DNA of 17,607 nt from JAHEIJ01 sp040235565 (GTDB lineage Bacteria > Pseudomonadota > Gammaproteobacteria > UBA6429 > Thiohalophilaceae): positions 1-17,607 of the forward strand of contig JBECLA010000016.1 in assembly GCA_040235565.1 (NCBI GenBank), in the 5' to 3' direction. Of the stretch, positions 6,610 to 14,544 are shown piece by piece. The number at the start of each line of letters is the position of its first letter. The first letter of the stretch is position 1. The notes beneath the pieces are model-generated. The model had not been told where the DNA came from and did no database searches. It was given only the letters and a program-made list of their open reading frames with translations. Both the position numbers and the translations under genes were made by a program.

Positions 6610-7737
6610 ATGGCTTCAGAATTCGAATTGCAGCATGATCTTATCCACCTGAATCACGCTGCAGTCGCGCCGTGGCCCCGTGCGACACGCGAAGCCGTGG
6701 AAGCTTTTGCCAGGGAAAACGCTTCCCAGGGTTCCCTGCAATATCCTGACTGGGTCAAAACGGAGCAGCATTTACGCCAGTTGCTGGCGCAGCTCATCAA
6801 CGCCGGACATGCGGATGATATTGCCCTGTTAAAAAATACCTCGGAAGCCTTATCAGTGGTGGCTTATGGGTTGACCTGGCAGGCGGGTGACAATGTTGTT
6901 ATTAGTGATCAGGAATTCCCTTCCAATCGCATCGTCTGGGAATCACTTCAAGACCGGGGAGTGTTGGTACACCAGGTAAATCTGACCGGTGCCGCGACCC
7001 CGGAACAGGCCTTGATGCAGGCCTGTGATGCACAGACGCGCTTGTTAGCCATCAGTTCCATTCAGTACGCCACGGGACTATGTGTGGATCTGGAAGTGCT
7101 GGGTCAATTCTGTCAACAACAATCAATCCTGTTTTGCGTTGATGCTATTCAGAGTATCGGCGCACTGGAATTTGACGTCAATGCGATAAATGCCGACTTT
7201 GTTATGGCGGACGGCCACAAATGGATGCTTGGGCCGGAAGGCCTTGCCCTCTTCTACTGTCATGAAGCCGCACGCAATCAATTACGCCTGCATCAATTCG
7301 GTTGGCACATGGTCGAACATCATGAGGATTTTGATCGCAAGGACTGGCAGATCGCGTCCAGCGCCAGGCGGTTTGAATGTGGCAGCCCCAATATGTTGGG
7401 AATCCATGCCTTGCACGCCAGTATCAGTTTATTAATGGCTACCGGAATGCTAAATGTTCAACAAGCCATATTGGCCAATAGCGAACTCCTGTTTTCCCTG
7501 ATCAAAAACAGCACAAATCTTGAATGTATTACCGATATGTCACCCGGTCGCTATGGTGGCATTGTTGTCTTCCGCCATAAACATCTTCCCGCGACGCAGT
7601 TATACCGCCATCTGATGCAAAATCGTGTCCTGTGTGCCCTGCGTGGTTGGGGCGTGCGCTTCTCACCGCATTTCTATACATCATCAACACATCTCCGCCA
7701 GGCCATCGACCTGGCTGATAACTGCCCGCCAGCCTGA
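6610..7737 (+). CDS. Class V fold PLP-dependent aminotransferase / desulfurase-like enzyme
   Basis: A 375-residue cytoplasmic PLP enzyme of the cysteine desulfurase / class V aminotransferase fold. K204 in DGHKW is the predicted Schiff-base lysine, D178 (CVDAIQS) should contact the pyridine nitrogen, and KNTSEA (75-80) forms part of the phosphate site. The C-terminal motif RGWGVRFSPHFYT is typical of the class. The catalytic cysteine loop of SufS/IscS (RxGxHC-type) is not seen, so a genuine cysteine desulfurase is unlikely; the reaction could be transamination, lyase or epimerase chemistry on an unidentified amino acid. Length fits the family. The SD is weak. It follows the PLD-like gene by 35 nt and ends 168 nt before the fatty-acid operon, so it is probably not part of that operon. 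Confidence 0.87.
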   Translation: MASEFELQHDLIHLNHAAVAPWPRATREAVEAFARENASQGSLQYPDWVKTEQHLRQLLAQLINAGHADDIALLKNTSEALSVVAYGLTWQAGDNVVISDQEFPSNRIVWESLQDRGVLVHQVNLTGAATPEQALMQACDAQTRLLAISSIQYATGLCVDLEVLGQFCQQQSILFCVDAIQSIGALEFDVNAINADFVMADGHKWMLGPEGLALFYCHEAARNQLRLHQFGWHMVEHHEDFDRKDWQIASSARRFECGSPNMLGIHALHASISLLMATGMLNVQQAILANSELLFSLIKNSTNLECITDMSPGRYGGIVVFRHKHLPATQLYRHLMQNRVLCALRGWGVRFSPHFYTSSTHLRQAIDLADNCPPA

Positions 7738-7806
7738 ATTCTCTGCACTATACTTACTTTTAAGAATATCGTGTTGGCAAAAGTGCAGCACCTTTTGGGT
7801 TACACA

Positions 7807-7834
7807 TTGTCAAATAATTAAATACGGATATTTG
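7807..7834 (+). promoter_or_regulatory. Weak candidate promoter upstream of the fatty-acid operon
   Basis: TTGTCA (7807-7812) and TATTTG (7829-7834) are spaced by 16 nt, in the 168-nt gap before the C92 hydrolase gene. The -10 match is poor. An imperfect inverted repeat (AAAAGTGC/GCACCTTTT, about 7780-7795) just upstream could be an operator. No FadR- or PsrA-type box was recognised. Confidence 0.22.
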
Positions 7835-7905
7835 CTTTCCGCGGTCACATCAAATCGGTTGATATAACTAAAGTGATAGCCGCAAAAAGCGCAGGAGTAT
7901 GACAC

Positions 7906-8853
7906 ATGGGAGCCAGCATCACATCACGACTAGGAAAACTGTTCGCTAACTGGTTGACCCGGGATCCAAAACACCCGTCAGACTCCGTATTGTTACTCAA
8001 CTACGAACGCCTTTCCTATGAAATTCGCCCTGGTGACGTGATATTACTGGAAGGCCGCAGCAAGGTTTCGGAAGTGATCAAAATGATCACCCAGAACCCC
8101 TGGACCCATGCAGCATTATATATTGGCCGTTTATATGAAATTGACGATCCCGCTATCCGTCAACACATTTCCCACTTCATTGAGACCGAACCTGATCAGC
8201 AATTAATTATCGAAACCCTGCTGGGCGAAGGCACGGTTATCAATCCGCTGGAGAAATACCAGTATGAGCATTTGCGCATCTGCCGTCCCAATGGCTTATC
8301 CCCGCGTGATGCCAGAAAAGTCATTGCTTATGCCATCAATCATCTGGGAACCAATTATGATGTCCGTCAGTTGTTGGATCTGGCGCGCTTCCTGTTTCCC
8401 TATGGCATTATACCGCGCCGTTGGCGTTCCAGCCTGTTCAGTCACAATGCCGGCGATCCCACCCGTACTGTCTGTTCCACCATGCTGGCGCAGGCATTTC
8501 ATTCGGTAAAATTCCCCTTACTGCCTCTGGCCGAGCACACGGAAGACAACAAAGTTCATTTCTACCAACGTAATCCCCGGTTGGTCACGCCGAGCGATTT
8601 CGATTACTCACCCTATTTTGACATTATCAAGTACCCCTTGTTTGGACTGGATGATGTCGCCGTCTACCGCCAATTACCCTGGGGAGATATGGATATCGTT
8701 TGTAACGACATCCATGACTGTTTTCGTAATGTACCCAAACATCTGATACTGGAGAAGAAAGAAGCTCAGACACCTTCTGACACAACCCCATCGCGGAAAA
8801 GCATTTTAAATCTGTTACGTCGCACCAAACCGGTCGAAGGAGAGGTCTCATGA
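7906..8853 (+). CDS. YiiX/YebB-like permuted NlpC/P60 cysteine hydrolase (peptidase C92 type)
   Basis: A 315-residue protein with the permuted papain-like layout: R41-P-G-D44 opening the core, catalytic H68 in PWTHAALYIG, an acidic residue at E103 (IIETLLGEG), and the nucleophile C190 late in the chain (RTVCSTMLAQAF). This His-before-Cys order is the mark of circularly permuted NlpC/P60-like enzymes such as YiiX. No signal peptide is present, so it is cytoplasmic or peripherally membrane-bound. Residues beyond ~210 form a family-specific extension. Known relatives include amidases, and the wider superfamily contains lipid-acting LRAT/HRASLS enzymes. The gene has a good SD (CAGGAG) and its stop overlaps the fadE start in an ATGA (8850-8853), placing it at the head of a beta-oxidation operon and hinting at a lipid, acyl-amide or acyl-thioester substrate (inference). 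Confidence 0.87.
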   Translation: MGASITSRLGKLFANWLTRDPKHPSDSVLLLNYERLSYEIRPGDVILLEGRSKVSEVIKMITQNPWTHAALYIGRLYEIDDPAIRQHISHFIETEPDQQLIIETLLGEGTVINPLEKYQYEHLRICRPNGLSPRDARKVIAYAINHLGTNYDVRQLLDLARFLFPYGIIPRRWRSSLFSHNAGDPTRTVCSTMLAQAFHSVKFPLLPLAEHTEDNKVHFYQRNPRLVTPSDFDYSPYFDIIKYPLFGLDDVAVYRQLPWGDMDIVCNDIHDCFRNVPKHLILEKKEAQTPSDTTPSRKSILNLLRRTKPVEGEVS

Positions 8854-11102
8854 GTCAGAGCAATCCGGCCCAGCCATGGCGGTTACGCTTTATATCCGAA
8901 CCTGCATTGCGGTTGTTTCGCCGTGTTTCGCCCGGCATGTCAGAGACAGAACGCGAAGCCCTGGACGCCGGTTCGGTCTGGTGGGATGGTGAATTATTCA
9001 GCGGCCGGCCTGACTGGAAAAAGTTGCGCCAGTTACCCGCGCCGGTCTTGAGCGATGAAGAGCAGGCCTTTCTTAACGGGCCGGTGGAAACCCTGTGTGA
9101 CATGCTGGATGACTGGGAAATCACTCATCAGCATCATGATCTACCATCTCATGTCTGGCAATACATCAAAGACAACCGTTTCTTCAGCATGATCATCCCC
9201 AAGCAGTATGGTGGTCTGGAATTTTCCGCGCTTGCTCACTCGACCGTGGTCATGAAGATCGCCACCCGCAGCGGTACTGCTGCTGTCACGGTGATGGTTC
9301 CCAATTCACTGGGCCCGGCCAAACTGTTACTGGAATACGGCACCGAGGCGCAGAAAAACTATTATTTACCCCGCCTGGCCGCGGGTCAGGAAATTCCCTG
9401 TTTTGCCCTCACCAGTCCTCATGCCGGTAGCGATGCCGGGGCCATTCCTGATTACGGTATCGTCTGTCGCCAGGAATTTGATGGCCAGCCGGATGTTCTG
9501 GGGATCCGTCTTAACTGGGAAAAACGTTATATCACCCTGGGGCCGGTAGCCACCCTGCTTGGTCTGGCATTCAAGCTTTACGATCCAGACCACTTGCTCG
9601 GCGATAAGGAAAATATTGGCATCAGCCTGGCACTGATTCCTACCGATACCCCCGGCATTACCATCGGACGACGGCACCTGCCACTCGACATTGTCTTCAT
9701 GAACGGCCCGAACAGTGGCAAGGATGTGTTTATCCCGCTCGACTGGATCATTGGTGGCAAGGATCGCGTGGGTCAGGGCTGGCGTATGTTGATGGAATGC
9801 CTTGCCGATGGTCGTGGTATATCCCTGCCTGCCTTTAGTAGCGGTGCGGGTAAACTGGCATGTCGGGCGGTAGGGGGTTATGCGCGCATTCGTCGTCAGT
9901 TCAAATTACCGATTGGGCGGTTTGAAGGTGTCGAGGAAGCACTCGCGCGAATCGGAGGATATACCTATATGATGGATGCCGCACGTACCTTAACAGCGGT
10001 GGCGCTGGACCGGGGGGAAAAGCCCGCCGTCATCTCCGCCATCGTCAAGTACCATCTCACGGAAGGCATGCGGCGGGTCGTCAATGACAGCATGGATATA
10101 CTGGGCGGTGCCGGTATCTGTCTTGGACCACGCAACCTGCTTGGCCGGGCCTATCAATCCGTCCCGATCTGTATTACCGTCGAAGGCGCCAATATCCTCA
10201 CCCGCACCATGATTATCTTCGGACAGGGTGCCATTCGCAGCCATCCCTGGATCTTTAAAGAACTGGATGCCATCGGAGAGGCCGATCCGGAGATCTCACT
10301 GGAAAAATTCGATCGCGCCCTGTTCGGCCATCTCGGTTTTTACACTACCAACCTGTTACGCAGTTTCTGGCATGCCCTCACCGGTTCACGGTTTATCATG
10401 GTGAGCGCCAAACGGCCGGCGCGACGCTACTATCAACATGCGACCCGCATGAGTGCGGCCTTTGCCCTGAGTACCGATGTGGCCATCATGACGCTGGGGG
10501 GCTCCTTGAAACGACGCGAAAAGATCTCCGGCCGCCTGGGCGACATCCTGAGTCAACTCTACCTGCTTTCCGCAGTGCTGAAGCGTTTCGAGGATCAGGG
10601 GCGACCGCGAGAGGATCTTCCCCTGTTGCACTGGGTCTGTCAGCATTGCCTGTACCAGATTCAATCGGCCTTCGATGGGCTGTTACAGAATCTGCCGAAT
10701 CGCTGGAATGCCTGGTGGTTGCGCTGGTTTCTGTTTCCACTGGGGCAACACTTCAAGGCCCCTTCAGACAAACTCGGTCATGAAATCGCCCAACTATTAT
10801 TAACCCCTTCACCCGCGCGTGATCGTCTTACGCATGGGTTATATCTTCCGACCAAGCCGGGTGAACAACTTACCCGCATCGACGATGCCCTGCAAAAAGT
10901 CATCAAGGCCGAACACATTGAACGACGCTTAAGGCAATTGCTCAAAAACTATACATCTGACTATCACGGCCTGGAGGGCCTCTTGGCAGCGGGCCTGAAA
11001 CAACGCATCATTAGCAATGAAGAAGCGCAGTTAATTCGCGATGCCGATGCGGCACGTACGGAAGTCATTCAGGTTGATGATTTTGCACCCGATCTGAGCT
11101 GA
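8850..11102 (+). CDS. fadE: Acyl-CoA dehydrogenase FadE
   Basis: A 750-residue FAD-dependent acyl-CoA dehydrogenase carrying out the first oxidation of beta-oxidation (acyl-CoA to trans-2-enoyl-CoA). The sequence follows E. coli FadE closely from the AGSVWWDGELF region through CFALTSPHAGSDAGAIP (FAD/substrate site), and E445 in TVEGANILTR is the probable catalytic base. The last third is the FadE-specific C-terminal domain (ACDH_C / DUF1974), ending in VDDFAPD as in E. coli. E. coli FadE has about 814 residues with a hydrophobic N-terminal segment; that segment is missing here, so membrane attachment must differ or be absent. A strong SD (AAGGAGAGG) lies before the ATG, and the start overlaps the C92 gene by 4 nt. 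Electrons would pass to ETF, which is not encoded in the window. Confidence 0.95.
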   Translation: MSQSNPAQPWRLRFISEPALRLFRRVSPGMSETEREALDAGSVWWDGELFSGRPDWKKLRQLPAPVLSDEEQAFLNGPVETLCDMLDDWEITHQHHDLPSHVWQYIKDNRFFSMIIPKQYGGLEFSALAHSTVVMKIATRSGTAAVTVMVPNSLGPAKLLLEYGTEAQKNYYLPRLAAGQEIPCFALTSPHAGSDAGAIPDYGIVCRQEFDGQPDVLGIRLNWEKRYITLGPVATLLGLAFKLYDPDHLLGDKENIGISLALIPTDTPGITIGRRHLPLDIVFMNGPNSGKDVFIPLDWIIGGKDRVGQGWRMLMECLADGRGISLPAFSSGAGKLACRAVGGYARIRRQFKLPIGRFEGVEEALARIGGYTYMMDAARTLTAVALDRGEKPAVISAIVKYHLTEGMRRVVNDSMDILGGAGICLGPRNLLGRAYQSVPICITVEGANILTRTMIIFGQGAIRSHPWIFKELDAIGEADPEISLEKFDRALFGHLGFYTTNLLRSFWHALTGSRFIMVSAKRPARRYYQHATRMSAAFALSTDVAIMTLGGSLKRREKISGRLGDILSQLYLLSAVLKRFEDQGRPREDLPLLHWVCQHCLYQIQSAFDGLLQNLPNRWNAWWLRWFLFPLGQHFKAPSDKLGHEIAQLLLTPSPARDRLTHGLYLPTKPGEQLTRIDDALQKVIKAEHIERRLRQLLKNYTSDYHGLEGLLAAGLKQRIISNEEAQLIRDADAARTEVIQVDDFAPDLS

Positions 11103-11132
11103 TGCACATAAATAATAATAAAGGTAGAAACA

Positions 11133-12467
11133 ATGCCAGACGTACCAACCAAACCAAAGGCAAAGCGACGCACCACATCACGTGCTCATCCTGTTTATAT
11201 CGTCGATGGCAGCCGTACCCCTCTACTCAAGGCCAGAGGCAAACCCGGTCCCTTCAAGGCGGCCGATCTCGCTCTCGGTTGTGCGCGTCCGCTGCTGGCT
11301 CGCCAGCCATTTGATGCCGCGGATCTGGATGAAGTGATTCTGGGCTGTGTCATGCCCGGGCCCGATGAAGCCAATATCGGTCGTGTCGTCGCATTGCGGT
11401 TGGGATGCGGCAATGATGTCCCCGCCTGGACCGTGCAACGTAACTGTGCATCCGGCATGCAGGCACTGGACAGTGCATTGAAGGATATTCGCCTGGGGCA
11501 TGCTGAACTGGTTCTGGCAGGCGGTGTTGAAGCCATGAGCCATGCCCCGGTGTTATTAAACGACCAAATGGTAGCCTGGCTGGGTAGCTGGATGGCAGCC
11601 AAGAGCTGGGCAACGCGGGCCAAAACCCTGGCCCAACTCCGACCGCATTATCTGAAACCCATTATCGCCTTGTTGCGCGGACTCACCGATCCCGTCGTTG
11701 GCCTCAATATGGGTCAAACAGCAGAAGTGCTGGCACACCGGTTCGGGATCACGCGGACTGAAATGGATACCTTTGCCTTGCGCAGCCATCAGCGTCTCGC
11801 CGCCGCCCAGGACAACAATTATCTCAATGAAATTGAACCGCTGTATGACACCCGGGGAAACTACTACCTGCAGGACGACGGTTTGCGCCGCGACAGCAGT
11901 CTCGAACAACTCGCCAAACTGCGTCCGGTGTTTGATAAGCCTTTTGGCAACGTCACTGCCGGTAACAGTGCCCAGGTAACGGATGGTGCGGCGATGTTAT
12001 TGCTTGCCAGTGATAAAGCCGTAGAACAATACGATCTTCCCGTACTGGGTCAGATTGTGGACAGTGAATGGGCCGGTCTGTCACCCGAACAAATGGGCCT
12101 TGGCCCGGTGCATGCCGCAACACCTTTGTTGAAACGTAACAAACTCAAGCTGCAGGATGTGGAATACTGGGAAATCAATGAAGCGTTTGCCGCCCAGGTC
12201 CTCGCCTGCCTCAAGGCGTGGGAGGACAAGGAATATTGTAAAAATGAACTGGGCCTGCCCTCGGCACCGGGTGTTCTGGATCAAGACCGCCTCAATGTGG
12301 ATGGCGGCGGGGTCAGTCTGGGCCACCCCGTGGGTGCCAGTGGTGCCCGCATCGTGCTGCATCTGCTGCATGTATTGCAACGACACAACGCCACTACCGG
12401 TGTTGCCACCCTTTGTATTGGTGGTGGTCAGGGTGGTGCCATGCTCATAAAACGTACAGCGGAATAA
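11133..12467 (+). CDS. fadI: FadI-like acetyl-CoA C-acyltransferase (thiolase)
   Basis: A 444-residue thiolase cleaving 3-ketoacyl-CoA to acetyl-CoA and a shortened acyl-CoA. The nucleophile is C105 (QRNCASGMQ), with NEAF at 349-352, H398 in GHPVGASGA and the second catalytic cysteine C428 (LCIGGGQGG). A loop insertion of about 40 residues between roughly 140 and 190, rich in Trp/Leu/Arg, is in the same place as in FadI and the mitochondrial trifunctional beta subunit, where it helps membrane or partner contacts; FadA lacks it. The N-terminus has a basic extension of ~19 residues before the conserved YIVDG. AAAGG precedes the ATG. The gene lies 30 nt after fadE and 4 nt before fadJ, as expected for a FadI/FadJ complex. 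Confidence 0.88.
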   Translation: MPDVPTKPKAKRRTTSRAHPVYIVDGSRTPLLKARGKPGPFKAADLALGCARPLLARQPFDAADLDEVILGCVMPGPDEANIGRVVALRLGCGNDVPAWTVQRNCASGMQALDSALKDIRLGHAELVLAGGVEAMSHAPVLLNDQMVAWLGSWMAAKSWATRAKTLAQLRPHYLKPIIALLRGLTDPVVGLNMGQTAEVLAHRFGITRTEMDTFALRSHQRLAAAQDNNYLNEIEPLYDTRGNYYLQDDGLRRDSSLEQLAKLRPVFDKPFGNVTAGNSAQVTDGAAMLLLASDKAVEQYDLPVLGQIVDSEWAGLSPEQMGLGPVHAATPLLKRNKLKLQDVEYWEINEAFAAQVLACLKAWEDKEYCKNELGLPSAPGVLDQDRLNVDGGGVSLGHPVGASGARIVLHLLHVLQRHNATTGVATLCIGGGQGGAMLIKRTAE

Positions 12468-12471
12468 CGTC

Positions 12472-14544
12472 ATGACCAACAACAAATACAATAACTGGAA
12501 GGTCACTGAAGACAACGATGGCATCGTCTGGTTGCATCTCGACAAGCCTGACAGCAGCACCAATGTATTATCGGCCGAGGTGCTGGAGGAATTTGATGCC
12601 CTGTTAGAAACTTTTCATCAGCAACCGCCACGCGGGTTGATCATTCTGTCCGACAAAGACAACGGTTTTATTGCTGGCGCCGACGTCAGGGAATTCAACC
12701 GTTTTGATTCGGAAGAAGATGCACGTGAAGCAATCCTGACAGGGCACAGGATCATGAATCGCCTGGAAACCCTGTCTTGTCCCACCGTCGCGATGCTGCA
12801 TGGCTTTACCCTGGGTGGTGGCCTGGAACTGGCGCTGGCCTGTCGTTATCGGGTTGCCGACGATGATCCTGCCACCCGCCTGGGCTTGCCGGAAGTCAAG
12901 CTCGGCATCCATCCCGGCTTTGGCGGTACCGTACGCTGTCTCGAACGGGTCGGTCCTCTAAAGGCAATGGATCTGATGTTGAGCGGCCGCAGTCTCTCGG
13001 CACGGGCGGCGAAAAAAATCGGCCTGGTGGACTATACCGTGCCGCGGCGGCATCTGCATGTGGCCGCACGCCAGACGATTCTGAATCCACCAACACAGAA
13101 ATCCCTTCCCTTCTGGATGAAATTGCTCAGCCATCAAAATGTGCGTCCGTGGGTGGCCAAATTATTATTAAAGAAAGTATCGCAACGTGTGCGACGCGCG
13201 CATTACCCTGCGCCCTATGCCCTGATTGATCTCTGGGTGCACTACGCCGGGGATCGGCAACAGATGTTGCGGGAAGAAGCTGCTTCGGTGGCACGTTTGC
13301 TGATTGGTAAGACTGCACAGAATCTGATTCGCGTTTTTCTGTTGCAGGAACAACTCAAAGGACTGGGCCGCCTCGATGCTTACCAACCCCAGCATGTGCA
13401 TGTCGTCGGCGGGGGTGTAATGGGTGGCGACATCGCCGCATGGTGCGCCTTGCAGGGTCTCCAGGTAACGATTCAGGATCAACGCCACGAAAGTCTGGCT
13501 GCCGCGCTGCAACGTGCGCATACACTGTACCAGAAACGTCTTAAACAACCGCGTCTTGTCAAGGCCGCATTGGATCAGCTCACGCCGGATGTCAAAGGGA
13601 ACGGTCTGGTCAAGGCTGACATCGTGATCGAGGCTATCTTTGAGGACGTAGAGGCCAAACGGCAACTATTCCGGGAAATTGAATCCAGGTTAAAACCTGA
13701 CACATTAATCGCGACCAATACCTCCAGCATTCCCCTGGAAGAACTGGCGCAGGCGTTGCAAAAACCTGAACGCCTGGTGGGCCTGCATTTCTTCAACCCG
13801 GTGGCCAAAATGCCCCTGGTCGAAATCGTTCATGGCCAGCAAACCAGCGAAGAAACACGCAACAAAGCCAGCGCCTTTGCCAGAAAGATTAGCCGGCTTC
13901 CCCTGCCGGTCACCAGCACCCCGGGATTTCTGGTAAACCGTGTCCTGATGCCTTATCTCATCGAAGCTGTCATTCTGGCAGAAGAAGGGATACCGTTGAA
14001 AGTCATTGACCAGAGCGCGACCGACTTCGGCATGCCAATGGGACCAATTGAGCTGGCGGACACAGTCGGTCTGGATATCTGTCTGAACGTGGCAGAAATT
14101 TTATCACAACATATGGACATCACCGTCCCGAAGGTACTCCACGATAAGGTGAAACAAAAACATCTTGGTAAAAAATCCGGCCAGGGTTTCTACCCTTTCA
14201 AGAAAGGCAAACCGATCAAACCCGGCGTTGATAAAAACTACAAAACCCCAACTGATTTACAGGATCGTCTGATCATGCGCATGCTGAATGAGATTGCGGC
14301 GTGTTTGCGTGATGGCGTGGTCGACAACGGTGACTTCGCCGATGCCGGGATCATCTTCGGTACCGGCTTCGCCCCGTTCCGGGGTGGTCCCGTGCATTAC
14401 ATCTATGATCGCGGGCCCAAGCAGCTTGAAAAGCTGTTGAAAAGCCTGACCCATCGCTATGGTGAACGCTTTCAACCCGATGCGGGTTGGGTCGCACTGA
14501 TCGAGAACTCATCGAATAAAGGGGTAAAGGAAGCTGAGCTATGA
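12472..14544 (+). CDS. fadJ: FadJ-like bifunctional enoyl-CoA hydratase / 3-hydroxyacyl-CoA dehydrogenase
   Basis: A 690-residue fusion that performs the two middle steps of beta-oxidation. The N-terminal crotonase domain (about 1-200) has the oxyanion-loop signature IAGAD and the two catalytic acids E119 (GGGLELALAC) and E141 (LPEVKLG). The NAD-binding domain begins near 309 with G313-x-G315-x-x-G318, followed by NTSSI, and the dehydrogenase pair H439 (HFFNPV) and E451. The C-terminal 3HCDH repeats follow, ending in FGTGFAPFRGGP. Length is close to E. coli FadJ (714). Pairing with a FadI-like thiolase supports FadJ over FadB. It starts 4 nt after the thiolase stop and its own stop overlaps the acyl-CoA synthetase start (ATGA, 14541-14544), so expression is probably coupled. 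Confidence 0.9.
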   Translation: MTNNKYNNWKVTEDNDGIVWLHLDKPDSSTNVLSAEVLEEFDALLETFHQQPPRGLIILSDKDNGFIAGADVREFNRFDSEEDAREAILTGHRIMNRLETLSCPTVAMLHGFTLGGGLELALACRYRVADDDPATRLGLPEVKLGIHPGFGGTVRCLERVGPLKAMDLMLSGRSLSARAAKKIGLVDYTVPRRHLHVAARQTILNPPTQKSLPFWMKLLSHQNVRPWVAKLLLKKVSQRVRRAHYPAPYALIDLWVHYAGDRQQMLREEAASVARLLIGKTAQNLIRVFLLQEQLKGLGRLDAYQPQHVHVVGGGVMGGDIAAWCALQGLQVTIQDQRHESLAAALQRAHTLYQKRLKQPRLVKAALDQLTPDVKGNGLVKADIVIEAIFEDVEAKRQLFREIESRLKPDTLIATNTSSIPLEELAQALQKPERLVGLHFFNPVAKMPLVEIVHGQQTSEETRNKASAFARKISRLPLPVTSTPGFLVNRVLMPYLIEAVILAEEGIPLKVIDQSATDFGMPMGPIELADTVGLDICLNVAEILSQHMDITVPKVLHDKVKQKHLGKKSGQGFYPFKKGKPIKPGVDKNYKTPTDLQDRLIMRMLNEIAACLRDGVVDNGDFADAGIIFGTGFAPFRGGPVHYIYDRGPKQLEKLLKSLTHRYGERFQPDAGWVALIENSSNKGVKEAEL

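Noticed and set aside
6610..7737. Genuine SufS/IscS cysteine desulfurase
   Set aside because: The catalytic Cys loop is not seen, and no iron-sulfur assembly genes are nearby.
11102..11314. 70-codon frame starting at the fadE stop codon
   Set aside because: It runs out of frame through the start of the thiolase, whose N-terminal homology and SD are clear.
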